A stretch of DNA of 40,756 nt, from positions 1 to 40,756 of the forward strand of contig SKJG01000075.1 in NCBI GenBank assembly GCA_007116035.1. Direction: 5' to 3'. The position numbers and the translations under genes are program-made. The DNA is from Thioalkalivibrio sp. GTDB lineage: Bacteria; Pseudomonadota; Gammaproteobacteria; Ectothiorhodospirales; Ectothiorhodospiraceae. The notes below the pieces were generated by a model. It had not been told where the DNA came from. It saw only the letters and a program-made list of their open reading frames with translations, and did not search any database. Positions 7,423 through 15,664 of this stretch are shown here, one piece after another. Positions within the stretch are counted from its first letter, which is position 1, and each line of letters begins with the position of its first letter.

Positions 7423-8913
7423 TCAACGCAGTCGCTCGTTGCCGTCCCAGACCAATTCGGCCTCGGGAAGCAAGGGCAGATACTGCAGCCAAACATGGGA
7501 GTCGAGGTGCTCCTGGCTCTGCTGGAGTTTGCGGCTGTGTTCGCGGATCGGGGGCACGAGTTCCTTGATGGGCTTGTCCATCGATTCGGCAATCTCGTAG
7601 TTTGTCGAGCGGATCGCGAGCTGCACGGCCTCGTCGCTGTACTGCTGGGAAGAGGCGAGGGTATCGAGTGCCTTGACCGGGTTGTGCGCGCCCGCGCTGT
7701 TCTCGGCCGAGACGTAGTCCCAGAACCACTGTCCCTTGCGTACCATTTCCCGGGCCTGATTCAGGATTTCCTCGTCCGCGAAGCCGTGCTCCATCGCCTG
7801 GCGGACCGCCTCGTGGGCCCGGACCGACTTCTCCTGCGCGATGTTGAGCTGTTTCCAGACGCGTTCCTGGTTGTACACGGTACGGTCGCGAAGATCCGCG
7901 GGCGAGCGATCGGCGTGGCAGCCCATACAGGCGTTGCGGATCATCTGGTCGCTTTTCAGCGGCGAGGTCCAATGGTGTGAACTCGTGCGGATGGCTCCTT
8001 CCGTGACGCGGGGCATGTGGCAGTCGGCGCAACTCACACCGGCCTGGGCATGGACACTGTCATGGTACATCTCGTATTCCGGGTGCTGGACCTTGATCAT
8101 CGGGGTCTTCGACACAGCATGCACCCAATCGCTGAACTGGCCCTTGAAGCCGTCGCGCTCGGGGTCTCCATCCGCCTTGAACCGATAGATGTCCTCCGCG
8201 TTCATGCCCTTGTCCCAGGGGAAGTGCGGCTTGGCTGCGATACCGTGATCTGCCGTTTCGAAGTAATACTCGACGTGGCACTGGGCGCAGACCAGGGAAC
8301 GCATCTCGTCACGCGAGGCGTTGCGCCAGTCCTTTCCCTGTCGCTCGAGGGCCTCGGTCAGCGGGACACTGGTGATGGCCAGACGCATCTGATTGGCGGG
8401 ATCATGGCAGTTGGTGCAGCCGATGCTGTGTCGCGCCGGGTCATGCATCTTGCGGAAGTCATGGAAATTCATGGACCAGAGCGCGTCGCCGTGCTCTTCC
8501 AGCAACTGGGGCATCGTGTTGGTCTTGCAGTTCCAGCAGGTGGTCGGCAGGCCGGCCTGCTCGCTGTAACGGTTGATGCGATCAATGTGGGTCACGTCCT
8601 CGATCGAATACACGTGGCCGCGGGCCCGGTCGTATTCGTAGCTGAAGGGGTACCCAAGCCATAGGTTCTTCAGGTAAGGCTGCGCGTGCTTGTACCCCTT
8701 CGGCAACGGATTGAAGTCGTCATGCTTGCGGTGCGGTACGGATCCGCCGTATTCCGTCATCTGCGTATCGTCGTAATTCTTCAGATACGACTGATACTGC
8801 GGCAGATGCTGGAAGGCTTTGTTGCCTTCACCCAGTTCCCACTCCTCGGCACCTGCAGTCAGCACGGGCCCGAAGAGGATCGCGCTTGCGGCAAGAATAA
8901 CGATGTGGCGCAT
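7423..8913 (-). CDS. nrfA: Ammonia-forming cytochrome c nitrite reductase NrfA
   Basis: A 496-residue periplasmic pentahaem enzyme that reduces nitrite to ammonium with six electrons. A signal peptide (1-22) is followed by the active-site haem motif CWNCK (126-130) with its lysine ligand, then CTNCH (166-170), CAQCH (209-213), CADCH (295-299) and CMGCH (329-333). VEYYF after the third haem supplies the calcium-site and active-site tyrosines. KVQHPEY (274-280) carries the Lys and Gln calcium ligands and the catalytic His, so this is the calcium-dependent type. The ATG at 8913 with AAGGAGCG upstream was chosen over a longer frame without a signal peptide at its start. nrfA is first in the operon, before nrfH. 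Confidence 0.96.
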   Translation of the reverse strand: MRHIVILAASAILFGPVLTAGAEEWELGEGNKAFQHLPQYQSYLKNYDDTQMTEYGGSVPHRKHDDFNPLPKGYKHAQPYLKNLWLGYPFSYEYDRARGHVYSIEDVTHIDRINRYSEQAGLPTTCWNCKTNTMPQLLEEHGDALWSMNFHDFRKMHDPARHSIGCTNCHDPANQMRLAITSVPLTEALERQGKDWRNASRDEMRSLVCAQCHVEYYFETADHGIAAKPHFPWDKGMNAEDIYRFKADGDPERDGFKGQFSDWVHAVSKTPMIKVQHPEYEMYHDSVHAQAGVSCADCHMPRVTEGAIRTSSHHWTSPLKSDQMIRNACMGCHADRSPADLRDRTVYNQERVWKQLNIAQEKSVRAHEAVRQAMEHGFADEEILNQAREMVRKGQWFWDYVSAENSAGAHNPVKALDTLASSQQYSDEAVQLAIRSTNYEIAESMDKPIKELVPPIREHSRKLQQSQEHLDSHVWLQYLPLLPEAELVWDGNERLR

Positions 8914-8963
8914 GATTCGCTCCTTGTTTTCGCGTCCGGGTCTGTCAGGGGCCCGAAGCTTGG

Positions 8964-8977
8964 TTGAGTCCTGGCAA
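8964..8977 (-). promoter_or_regulatory. Weak FNR-like half-sites upstream of nrfA
   Basis: On the minus strand TTGCC-AGGA-CTCAA matches 7 of the 10 fixed positions of the FNR consensus TTGAT-N4-ATCAA. Its centre is about 57 bases before the nrfA start, a sensible place for an anaerobic activator. The match is weak and no clear -10 box follows. Confidence 0.2.
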
Positions 8978-9169
8978 ACCCGGATGCCGCGGGAGAGTCG
9001 ACCGGTCGGGAAGGGTTTCTGCGGAGGCGGTGGGCGCGGCAACCATGGGTCATGGGGGTCCAAGACACGGCAAAACAGGCAATCCCGATCCATGACGTAA
9101 AGGATAGGAAATCCGGAAAGTGCGGGCCAATCAAACGTGGTTATCTGCAGCCATCAGCAGAATTTGTAT

Positions 9170-9185
9170 ACCACAGGGGTGGTAG
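9170..9185. promoter_or_regulatory. Perfect 16-base palindrome, candidate operator
   Basis: TACCAC-AGGG-GTGGTA has perfect six-base arms. It lies about 260 bases upstream of nrfA, just before a micro-ORF, and about 200 bases before ppk2. The 16-base length and outer TAC...GTA resemble the 7-2-7 layout of NarL/NarP nitrate-nitrite sites, although inner positions differ. The regulator is unknown. Confidence 0.35.
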
Positions 9186-9189
9186 AATC

Positions 9190-9252
9190 ATGACCAGAAC
9201 GGAGTATCAGAGCTTGCCCCTGGTGCGCGAATCGCTGGCCAAGGTCTCCTGA
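9190..9252 (+). pseudogene. 20-residue micro-ORF, possible globin N-terminal fragment
   Basis: An ATG four bases after the palindrome, with GGGGTGG upstream, opens a 20-codon frame containing LVRESLAKV. This resembles the first helix of bacterial single-domain globins (typically LVQESFAKV), after which the frame stops. Loss of the rest of a globin gene, or a short leader peptide, would both fit. Twenty residues are too few to be sure. Confidence 0.25.
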
Positions 9253-9258
9253 CGAGCC

Positions 9259-9288
9259 TTCTCTTGGCTTGAGTTCTCTTGGCTTGAG
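9259..9288. repeat. Tandem 15-base duplication inside a hairpin
   Basis: TTCTCTTGGCTTGAG occurs twice in exact tandem (9259-9273 and 9274-9288). The flanks 9252-9265 and 9285-9299 pair as ACGAG-CCTTCTC with GAGAAGG-CGT-CTCGT, so the repeat lies in the loop and inner stem of a hairpin. Confidence 0.7.
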
Positions 9289-9326
9289 AAGGCGTCTCGT
9301 GGCGGACGGATTCCCGTACTTTCGTC

Positions 9327-9332
9327 TATAAT
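9327..9332 (+). promoter_or_regulatory. -10 box of the ppk2 promoter
   Basis: A perfect TATAAT stands 50 bases before the ppk2 ATG. No good -35 hexamer lies at the right distance, so an activator may be needed. Confidence 0.45.
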
Positions 9333-9381
9333 CGAATGTTTATTCTTTCGGGATGTGAGCCTCAATTCGAGAGGGGAGATA

Positions 9382-10470
9382 ATGGCCAAGATCGCTAAGG
9401 AAAGGGACCGTACCGAGCACGACAGCAAGCTCGCCGACGAGAGCGTGGAAACCTACACGGTCGTTCAGCAGAGCTCCGAGGCGCAGGATGCGCAGTTCAG
9501 TGCCGCCGAGGATATCCTGGAGCGTTCGGACCCGAAACCGCCTGATTACGATGCCGCGCTGAAAACCCTCGAGGCCATTCTCGAAGGCGCGTCCCCTGAT
9601 GATGCCGCCGCCTTGAAATCGGCCCTGATGCGCTGGCAGAAGTTCGAAACCAGGCTGCCGGTGAGTCCTGACGACGAGCTCGTGGATGACTGGCGCAGCG
9701 CGGTCTATCCGTACAAGAACCGCCTGTCGCGGAAGAGCTATGAGCGCCAGAAATACCACCTGCAGGTGGAACTGCTGAAGCTGCAGGCCTGGGTCAAGGA
9801 GACCGGACAACGGGTGGTGATCCTGTTCGAAGGTCGCGATGCAGCCGGCAAGGGCGGGACGATCAAACGCTTCATGGAGCATCTGAACCCACGCGGTGCA
9901 CGGGTGGTGGCGTTGGAGAAACCCACCACGGAGGAACTGGGTCAGTGGTACTTCCAGCGCTATCTGAAACACCTGCCGACGAGCGGTGAGATCGTGCTGT
10001 TCGACCGCTCCTGGTACAACCGGTCCGGGGTCGAGCGGGTGATGGGATTCTGTACCGACGAGGAATACGCGACCTTCATGCACCAGGCGCCGGAAATGGA
10101 GCGCCACCTGGTGAACAGCGGGATCCACTTGATCAAGCTTTGGTTCTCGGTCAGCCAGACCGAGCAGCGGCGCCGATTCAAGGAACGCAAGCTGCACCCG
10201 CTGAAGCAGTGGAAGCTGAGCCCGATCGACCTTGCATCGCTGGACAAGTGGGACGAGTACACCACGGCCAAGGAGGCAATGTTCTTCCACACCGATCACT
10301 CGGAATGTCCGTGGATCGTGGTCAAGTCCGACTGCAAGAAGCGTGCGCGGCTCAATGCGATGCGGTACGTTCTGAACTCGATGGATTACACCGGCAAGGA
10401 CATACGCAACGTGGGGCAGACCGATCCCCTGATCGTGGGCAGGGCGAGCTTCACCGGCAACATGGGCTAG
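9382..10470 (+). CDS. ppk2: Polyphosphate kinase 2 family phosphotransferase
   Basis: A 362-residue cytoplasmic enzyme that moves phosphate between polyphosphate and nucleotides. The PPK2 domain begins near residue 135. It has the Walker A loop GRDAAGKGG (about 151), RGARVVAL, the Walker B-type DRSWYNR (about 207-213), the lid segment with KLHPLKQWKLSP, and the C-terminal DYTGKD region. The acidic N-terminal 80 residues are an extension seen in many proteobacterial members. GAGGGGAG before the ATG at 9382 fixes the start over an upstream GTG. Single-domain class I architecture suggests use of NDP/NTP, but class cannot be proved from motifs alone. A transporter gene follows 18 bases or more downstream. 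Confidence 0.92.
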   Translation: MAKIAKERDRTEHDSKLADESVETYTVVQQSSEAQDAQFSAAEDILERSDPKPPDYDAALKTLEAILEGASPDDAAALKSALMRWQKFETRLPVSPDDELVDDWRSAVYPYKNRLSRKSYERQKYHLQVELLKLQAWVKETGQRVVILFEGRDAAGKGGTIKRFMEHLNPRGARVVALEKPTTEELGQWYFQRYLKHLPTSGEIVLFDRSWYNRSGVERVMGFCTDEEYATFMHQAPEMERHLVNSGIHLIKLWFSVSQTEQRRRFKERKLHPLKQWKLSPIDLASLDKWDEYTTAKEAMFFHTDHSECPWIVVKSDCKKRARLNAMRYVLNSMDYTGKDIRNVGQTDPLIVGRASFTGNMG

Positions 10471-10488
10471 GCCGCGCGGCCGGTTCCC

Positions 10489-11892
10489 GTGGGCAGGAGG
10501 GGCGACGGCTGGTGGCGGCGCTCCGTCCCGCCGTTGGCCGCAAGCCCGGCTTCTTCGCAGGAGTTCGCCATTACCAAGGCCAGGCGTGTGCGCAAGCGGG
10601 AGGTATTCGGGTGGGCGATGTTCGACTTCGCCAACCAGGCCTACACCCTGCTGATCATCACCGTCATCTTCGGTGACCTGTTCACCCGGGTGATCGTCGG
10701 TGACGGCCCGGATTACCGGCTGGGCAACCTGCTGTGGAGCGTGGCGCTGGCCATCAGCTACCTGCTGGTGCTGGTCGCCGCGCCGGTGGCCGGGTCGATC
10801 ATGGATGCCACGCGTTCGCGCAAGCGCTTCCTGATGGCCTCCTGGCTTCTGACCGTCTTCACGACCGCAACGCTGTACTGGGTGGAGCCGGGACTCATTA
10901 TGCTGGGCATGGTGCTGATCGTGATCTCGAACTTCGGGTATGCGATGGGCGAATCCTTCATCGCGAGTTTCCTGCCGGATCTGGGTCCGCCCGAGCGGTT
11001 GGGGTGGATCTCGGGTCTCGGGTGGGCGCTGGGCTACGTGGGCGGACTCGTGGCGACGGCCTTTGCGCTGGGTCTCCTGGGCGACGTCTCGGCCGAGAAC
11101 TTCGAACGCATCCGCTGGGTGGGGCCTTTCGCTGCGGCCTTTTTCCTGGTTTCGGCGTTACCCACGTTCCTGTTCCTGCGAGAGCGGGGCCCGCGCCGGA
11201 ACGTGGCCGGCCGGCTGCAGTTGACCATGGGCTTCCGGCGCGTGGCCAAGAGCCTCGTCACCCTGCGTCAGCGTCCGGAACTCCGGGACTTGTTCGTGTC
11301 GATTTTTTTCGTGATGGCGGGCATCTACATCGTCATCTCGTTCACCTTCATCTACGGGTCCCAGGTCATCCGGTGGGACGAGTCGACCCGTGTCGCCATG
11401 TTCATCATCACGCAGATCACGGCCGCGATCGGAGCACTGGGATTCGGCTGGCTGCAGGACCGGATCGGTGCGGTGCGCGTGTACCGGTTCACCCTGTTGT
11501 TCTGGACCCTGGCGGTATTGGGAATCTTCCTGACACCCTGGCTGGCGGAGCGACTGACGGGACTCCTCGGGCGCCCGGTGGAGCCGCAGCAGGTCTTCCT
11601 GTTCGTGGGAGCCTTGGCGGGTCTGTGCCTCGGTTCGGCCCAGTCGGCGGGCCGCGCGCTGGTCGCGATGATGGTGCCCGTCGGCGAGGCGGGCCGCTGG
11701 TTTGGCTTCTGGGGCCTGTCCGGTCGTGCGGCCGCCATCTTTGGGTTGATGGGGATCGGGCTGCTGCAGATGTGGCTGGGGCTGGCCAACGCGATCCTGT
11801 TCTGCCTGCTGCTGTTTTTCGCCGCGTTCGTGGCGACCTGGCGGGTGCGTCTGCCTGATCGCTCCGGCACCGCGAGGGCTCTTGTTCCCTAA
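10489..11892 (+). CDS. MFS transporter, UMF1 (Atg22-like) family
   Basis: A polytopic protein of up to 467 residues with about 12 membrane helices. [16 protein letters not shown] at the first helix is the signature of the UMF1 family within the major facilitator superfamily. The substrate is unknown; eukaryotic relatives (Atg22) export amino acids from vacuoles. The coordinates give the longest frame, from GTG 10489, which has no ribosome site. An AGGAG at 10559-10563 sits six bases before an in-frame ATT at 10570, and GTG 10588 is another option; both give an N-terminus closer to family length. The gene probably shares a transcript with ppk2. Confidence 0.85.
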   Translation: MGRRGDGWWRRSVPPLAASPASSQEFAITKARRVRKREVFGWAMFDFANQAYTLLIITVIFGDLFTRVIVGDGPDYRLGNLLWSVALAISYLLVLVAAPVAGSIMDATRSRKRFLMASWLLTVFTTATLYWVEPGLIMLGMVLIVISNFGYAMGESFIASFLPDLGPPERLGWISGLGWALGYVGGLVATAFALGLLGDVSAENFERIRWVGPFAAAFFLVSALPTFLFLRERGPRRNVAGRLQLTMGFRRVAKSLVTLRQRPELRDLFVSIFFVMAGIYIVISFTFIYGSQVIRWDESTRVAMFIITQITAAIGALGFGWLQDRIGAVRVYRFTLLFWTLAVLGIFLTPWLAERLTGLLGRPVEPQQVFLFVGALAGLCLGSAQSAGRALVAMMVPVGEAGRWFGFWGLSGRAAAIFGLMGIGLLQMWLGLANAILFCLLLFFAAFVATWRVRLPDRSGTARALVP

Positions 11893-12093
11893 CGGTCCTG
11901 ACCTTTTGGGGGACGGTGCCAACGGCGACGGGATCGCGAATTTCGCGTTCTTTCTCAAAACGCGCCATCTTCAACTATATTCACCGCATTGTGCAGCGTG
12001 CCTGCGCAAGGGTTCGTGAGCGGTGCCGCGCTCAGAGGGTTGCCTTGAGTCGCGCGCCAATTCCTGTCGTTGTCTCCGGAGGATGCCAAGGGC

Positions 12094-12507
12094 ATGTCGG
12101 AAAAGATCTTTGCAGTGAGCAAGTTGGCCGGTGTCAAGATGGCCGAGACTTTCCAGCTGCTGCTGCTCTTCCTGGCCGGGTTCGGCATCCTCTGGGCGAC
12201 CATCATCGAGGTGTTCGCGGTCGTGGGCAAGGGTGGCCCGAACCTCGGCGACGTGCTGATGCTGTTTCTGCTGATCGAGCTGGCGGCGATGGTGGCGATC
12301 TATTTCAAGACGAACCGCCTGTCGGTCCGGTTCCTGGTCTACATCGCGATCACCGCCCTGACCCGGGTTCTCGTGGTGGATGCCAAGACGATGGAAAACA
12401 CCACGGTCCTCACCCTGGTGGGCGCAATCTTCGTGTTGACCCTGGGCGTGCTGATTCTGCGCTGGTGCGAGGTCTGGTTCGGCGAGGACGACGAGCAGAA
12501 GGAGTAG
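12094..12507 (+). CDS. PsiE-family membrane protein (first copy)
   Basis: A 137-residue protein with four membrane helices. The layout of EVFAVV in helix 1-2, [21 protein letters not shown] between helices 2 and 3, and a helix 3 with [11 protein letters not shown] matches the PsiE family (phosphate-starvation-inducible in E. coli, function unknown). The ATG at 12094 lies 11 bases after GGAGG; a TTG at 12070 has no ribosome site. A second family member lies 1.6 kb downstream. It ends 16 bases before the convergent moaB. Confidence 0.85.
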   Translation: MSEKIFAVSKLAGVKMAETFQLLLLFLAGFGILWATIIEVFAVVGKGGPNLGDVLMLFLLIELAAMVAIYFKTNRLSVRFLVYIAITALTRVLVVDAKTMENTTVLTLVGAIFVLTLGVLILRWCEVWFGEDDEQKE

Positions 12508-12523
12508 CCGGCTGCGGACGCGC

Positions 12524-13036
12524 TCATTCCTTCAGGCGTGGCATCAGCATGGTCAGGTTGCAGGGCCGCGTGCGCGAGTCGAGCTGGGCCTCGATGACGC
12601 GGGTCCATGCCGTGCGGCAGGCGTTGCTCGAACCGGGCAGCACGAAGAGGAAGGTACGATTGGCGACGCCGGACAGCGCCCTCGATTGCAGGCTGGATGT
12701 CCCGATTTCCTCGTACGAAAGATTTCGAAAGAGTTCCCCAAAGCCACTGATTTCCTTGTCGAGAAGTGGCGCCACCGCCTCGGGTGTCCCGTCCCGCCCC
12801 GTGATTCCCGTACCCCCTGTCGTGAGGACGCAGTCCACGGCTGGGTCAGCGATCCAGCGTGAGATCTCTGCCCGGATCTGGTAGATGTCGTCCTTCACGA
12901 TCCGGCGCTCGGCGAGCCGGTGACCGGCAGCCTCCAGCAACTCGACCAAGGCTGCCCCCGAACTGTCCTCGCTCAGCGAGCGGCTGTCGGAAACGGTGAG
13001 TACGGCGATGTTGAGGGGTGTGGCCTGATCGGTCAT
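12524..13036 (-). CDS. moaB: Molybdopterin adenylyltransferase-type protein MoaB
   Basis: A 170-residue protein of the MoaB/Mog fold used in molybdenum cofactor synthesis, where the family adenylylates molybdopterin. Motifs include LTVSDSRS at the N-terminus, [17 protein letters not shown] in the middle and [12 protein letters not shown] near the C-terminus, all typical of MoaB. Length equals the family norm. It is transcribed away from the pseudouridine synthase gene, with 61 bases between starts. E. coli MoaB is dispensable because Mog does this job, so the activity here is presumed. Confidence 0.93.
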   Translation of the reverse strand: MTDQATPLNIAVLTVSDSRSLSEDSSGAALVELLEAAGHRLAERRIVKDDIYQIRAEISRWIADPAVDCVLTTGGTGITGRDGTPEAVAPLLDKEISGFGELFRNLSYEEIGTSSLQSRALSGVANRTFLFVLPGSSNACRTAWTRVIEAQLDSRTRPCNLTMLMPRLKE

Positions 13037-13097
13037 GTGGGCATCCTTTTGGTGTATCGTCGGCAGCCATCATAGACAGCCCAAGCGAGCCTTGAAA

Positions 13098-13904
13098 ATG
13101 GCAGATCGTCTGCAGAAATACCTGGCCGCGCGCGGCCTCGGCTCCCGGCGTGAGATCGAGGGCTGGATCGAGCGTGGCGAGATCCAGGTGAATGGCCGGG
13201 TTGCGAAACTCGGTGACCAGGTGGATGCCGGGGACACGATCCTCGTGCGCGGGAAGCGGGTGAAGAGCGACGAGCGCGCACACCGCTGGGTGGCCTACCA
13301 CAAGCCCGAGGGCGAGATCTGCACCCGCTCGGACCCCGAGGGCCGCAGCAGCGTGTTTGCGAGTCTCCCGCGGCTGCGCGGCCAGCGTTGGGTCTCTGTG
13401 GGGCGCCTGGACCTCAATACCTCGGGGCTGCTGCTGTTCACCACGGATGGCGGGCTCGCGCACGGATTGATGCACCCCTCGCGAGGGCTTGAGCGCGAAT
13501 ATGCCGTACGTGTGCTCGGGGAAGTGCCGGAGGAGATTCAGCACAGCCTGCTACGGGGCGTGGAACTCGAGGATGGCCCGGCCCGCTTCGAGTCCCTGGC
13601 CGAGGCCGGTGGCGAGGGTGCCAATCACTGGTTTCACGTCACCGTCAGCGAGGGCAGGAACCGGCTGGTCCGCCGCCTCTGGGACGCGGTCGGCGTCACG
13701 GTGAGCCGCCTGATCCGAATCCGCTACGGACCGGTCGATCTCGGGCGCGGACTGAAGGCCGGCCACTTCCGCGACCTCGATCCACGCGAGGTGCGGGCAC
13801 TGTATGTCGCGGCGGACATGAGTCCACCCCGGTCGGCGCGACCCACCGGCAAGCGGCCCGGGCGCTCCCGGCCCGCCCCCGGCAAGCCCCGCCGAGGTCG
13901 CTGA
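13098..13904 (+). CDS. rluB: 23S rRNA pseudouridine synthase, RsuA/RluB family
   Basis: A 268-residue RNA-modifying enzyme. An N-terminal S4 RNA-binding domain (DRLQKYLAARGLGSRREIE, residues 3-60) is followed by the catalytic domain with the key Asp in GRLDLNTSGLLL. EGRNRLVRRLWDAVG matches the conserved RNA-contact region. The basic C-terminal tail (Arg/Pro/Gly-rich) is typical of RluB, which modifies helix 69-90 region uridines of 23S rRNA, so RluB is preferred over RsuA or RluE, though this is inference. The start at 13098 was chosen because the S4 domain begins there; its ribosome site is weak. Confidence 0.9.
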   Translation: MADRLQKYLAARGLGSRREIEGWIERGEIQVNGRVAKLGDQVDAGDTILVRGKRVKSDERAHRWVAYHKPEGEICTRSDPEGRSSVFASLPRLRGQRWVSVGRLDLNTSGLLLFTTDGGLAHGLMHPSRGLEREYAVRVLGEVPEEIQHSLLRGVELEDGPARFESLAEAGGEGANHWFHVTVSEGRNRLVRRLWDAVGVTVSRLIRIRYGPVDLGRGLKAGHFRDLDPREVRALYVAADMSPPRSARPTGKRPGRSRPAPGKPRRGR

Positions 13905-13919
13905 GGCGAAGGATCGACG

Positions 13920-14000
13920 CGCCACGGAAGAACAGAGAAGCACACGAAAAAGCGTTGGCAAGCCCTTCGTTTTCCGTGATGTCCGTGTTCTTCCGTGGCG
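13920..14000. repeat. Inverted repeat element between rluB and the second psiE-like gene
   Basis: A perfect 15-base inverted repeat CGCCACGGAAGAACA / TGTTCTTCCGTGGCG (13920-13934 and 13986-14000) extends imperfectly inwards to about 31 bases. Motifs of the form CACGGAAGAACACGG recur in many proteobacterial intergenic regions, so this is probably a repeat family member rather than a simple terminator. Confidence 0.65.
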
Positions 14001-14136
14001 GTATTTTCTCGTTAACGAGGAGCGGCCTGCGGCGGGCGTGCGATCGGAAGGATACACTAGAGACCCTGATGTCCGGCGCCAACTCCCTGCCTGTGCCGGT
14101 CTGACAGGTGCACTTTGTGACAGCAATGGGGGCTAC

Positions 14137-14565
14137 ATGAATTTCGACAAGGTGAGCAGAAAAGCACTGCACGGGACGGAGATCGCTGTATTGATCGTGA
14201 TCGCGATCGCGACCGTGGTGGCGATCCTCCAGGAGATCGCCTTGATGATCGCCAACCTCGAGGTCACGCTGGCGGACCTACTGCTGCTGTTCATCTTCCT
14301 TGAGGTGCTGGCCATGGTCGGCATTTACTACAAGTCGGGCCGGTTGCCGGTGCGCCTGCCGCTGTATATCGCCATCGTGGCGTTGGCGCGGTACATCATC
14401 ATCGACATGAAGGCCATGGACTTCTGGGTCATGGTCGGTATCGCGGTTGCCATTCTCTTGATCACGATTTCCATTCTCATCCTGCGCTTTGGACATATCC
14501 GCTTCCCTTACACCGACGAGGCAGGCGACGCCGAGGGTCCGAAGCGGGGACATGGCTCCGCGTGA
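14137..14565 (+). CDS. PsiE-family membrane protein (second copy)
   Basis: A 142-residue, four-helix PsiE-family protein. LLLFIFLEVLAMVGIYYKSG and ALARYIIIDMKAMD align closely with the equivalent parts of the copy at 12094, so the two are paralogues. GGGGG five bases before the ATG at 14137 sets the start; the longer frame upstream is not protein-like. The stop overlaps the next start (GTGA). Function is unknown; the family name comes from phosphate-starvation induction of E. coli PsiE, and the presence of ppk2 nearby is suggestive but not proof. Confidence 0.85.
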   Translation: MNFDKVSRKALHGTEIAVLIVIAIATVVAILQEIALMIANLEVTLADLLLLFIFLEVLAMVGIYYKSGRLPVRLPLYIAIVALARYIIIDMKAMDFWVMVGIAVAILLITISILILRFGHIRFPYTDEAGDAEGPKRGHGSA

Positions 14566-15500
14566 CGGACGCAATGTCCGAGGTGCTGGTGCCAGGTCTC
14601 TGGCGGGTTCCCGGGCAGGACCCCGATCCGGCCACCCCCGCGCTGCTGGCCCGCATGCTGGGGCGCGGACGCCTCGACGACAGCACAAGCACGGGCTGGG
14701 AGACGGCCACCGCCGAGCTTCTCGGGTTCAAACGGGCCACCTCGGGCCGTCGACGCTGGCTGGCCATGCCCGTCTCCCTCACGGCAGGCATGACCGACCT
14801 GGTGGCGACCCGGGTCGAGGATCTGGCATTGGACGAGTGGGAATCCTTGCGGGCAGCCGTGCGGCCGGAGCTCGAGCAGGCCGGCGGGACCTGGCAAGCT
14901 GAGGTCGGAGGTTTGCCCACGCTGGAACTCGAAGGGGAGGGTGATTGGGAAGGTCCGCCGCCTTCGGTCGCTCTTGGGAAACCCATGCGCGTGCCCAAGC
15001 TGGACAGCCCGGTTGCCCGGCGCCTGCAGGTGCTGGGCAACATGGTGCAGATGCTCTGGTTCGAGCACCCGGTGAACCAGGAGCGGGTGCGCTCGGGTCG
15101 CATGCCCGTGCAGGGGCTCTGGTTCTGGTCGCCGGGGGTGCCGTCGGGAGTTTCATCTGTCCATCGCGTCGCTGGGGGGGGTAGCGTGGCGCGGTGGCTC
15201 GCCGAAGGCGCCGGCGTTGCGTGGTCTGCCGATCCCTTCGATTCCCAGGCCGAATTGGCGGTGATCGATGTCTTTTCGCGGGAAGAGCATGATCATCGGC
15301 GCGATGCACTGCTCCAGTCGCTGTCCAGCGACGTGCTCGCGCCGCAGATTGCGCGTCTGCGCAGCGGGCAGGTGGCCGAGATCCGCCTCCATGATCCCGG
15401 TGTGGCCTGCTTGCGGCTGGGGCGTGCGGACTGGCGTCGCTTCTGGCGCCGAGGCCGCGCGTTGGCGCCCAGGGACTTCGGCGCCGCCCCTCCTCGCTGA
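14562..15500 (+). CDS. Uncharacterised protein of the recJ-adjacent family
   Basis: A 312-residue soluble protein of unknown function. The signature NMVQMLWFEHPVN...LWFWSPG (about 158-195) belongs to an uncharacterised family, sometimes called phosphoglycerate mutase-like, whose genes usually stand just upstream of recJ in gammaproteobacteria. Here recJ is absent and prfB follows after 160 bases. The GTG at 14562 overlaps the preceding stop; an ATG at 14574 is an equally possible start. I see no catalytic motif. Confidence 0.75.
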   Translation: MTDAMSEVLVPGLWRVPGQDPDPATPALLARMLGRGRLDDSTSTGWETATAELLGFKRATSGRRRWLAMPVSLTAGMTDLVATRVEDLALDEWESLRAAVRPELEQAGGTWQAEVGGLPTLELEGEGDWEGPPPSVALGKPMRVPKLDSPVARRLQVLGNMVQMLWFEHPVNQERVRSGRMPVQGLWFWSPGVPSGVSSVHRVAGGGSVARWLAEGAGVAWSADPFDSQAELAVIDVFSREEHDHRRDALLQSLSSDVLAPQIARLRSGQVAEIRLHDPGVACLRLGRADWRRFWRRGRALAPRDFGAAPPR

Positions 15501-15542
15501 CCAGAAGGCCCGGTCGGTGTGGAGAAGGCCTGTGCGCGCAAA

Positions 15543-15560
15543 GCGGGAGCACGCTCCCGC
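15543..15560. repeat. GCGGGAGC palindrome (short copy)
   Basis: GCGGGAGC-AC-GCTCCCGC is a perfect 8-base inverted repeat before prfB. The same core occurs in the larger elements at 18304-18381 and 19507-19584. Confidence 0.6.
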
Positions 15561-15664
15561 GCTCCATGGGGGCGGTTGGCGCAAACTCTGGCGTTCGTGG
15601 ACCGGTGGCTTTGGCTGCGGGACCCTTAGTATACTGCTCGGCTTTGCCGTGGGGATGCATCGTC

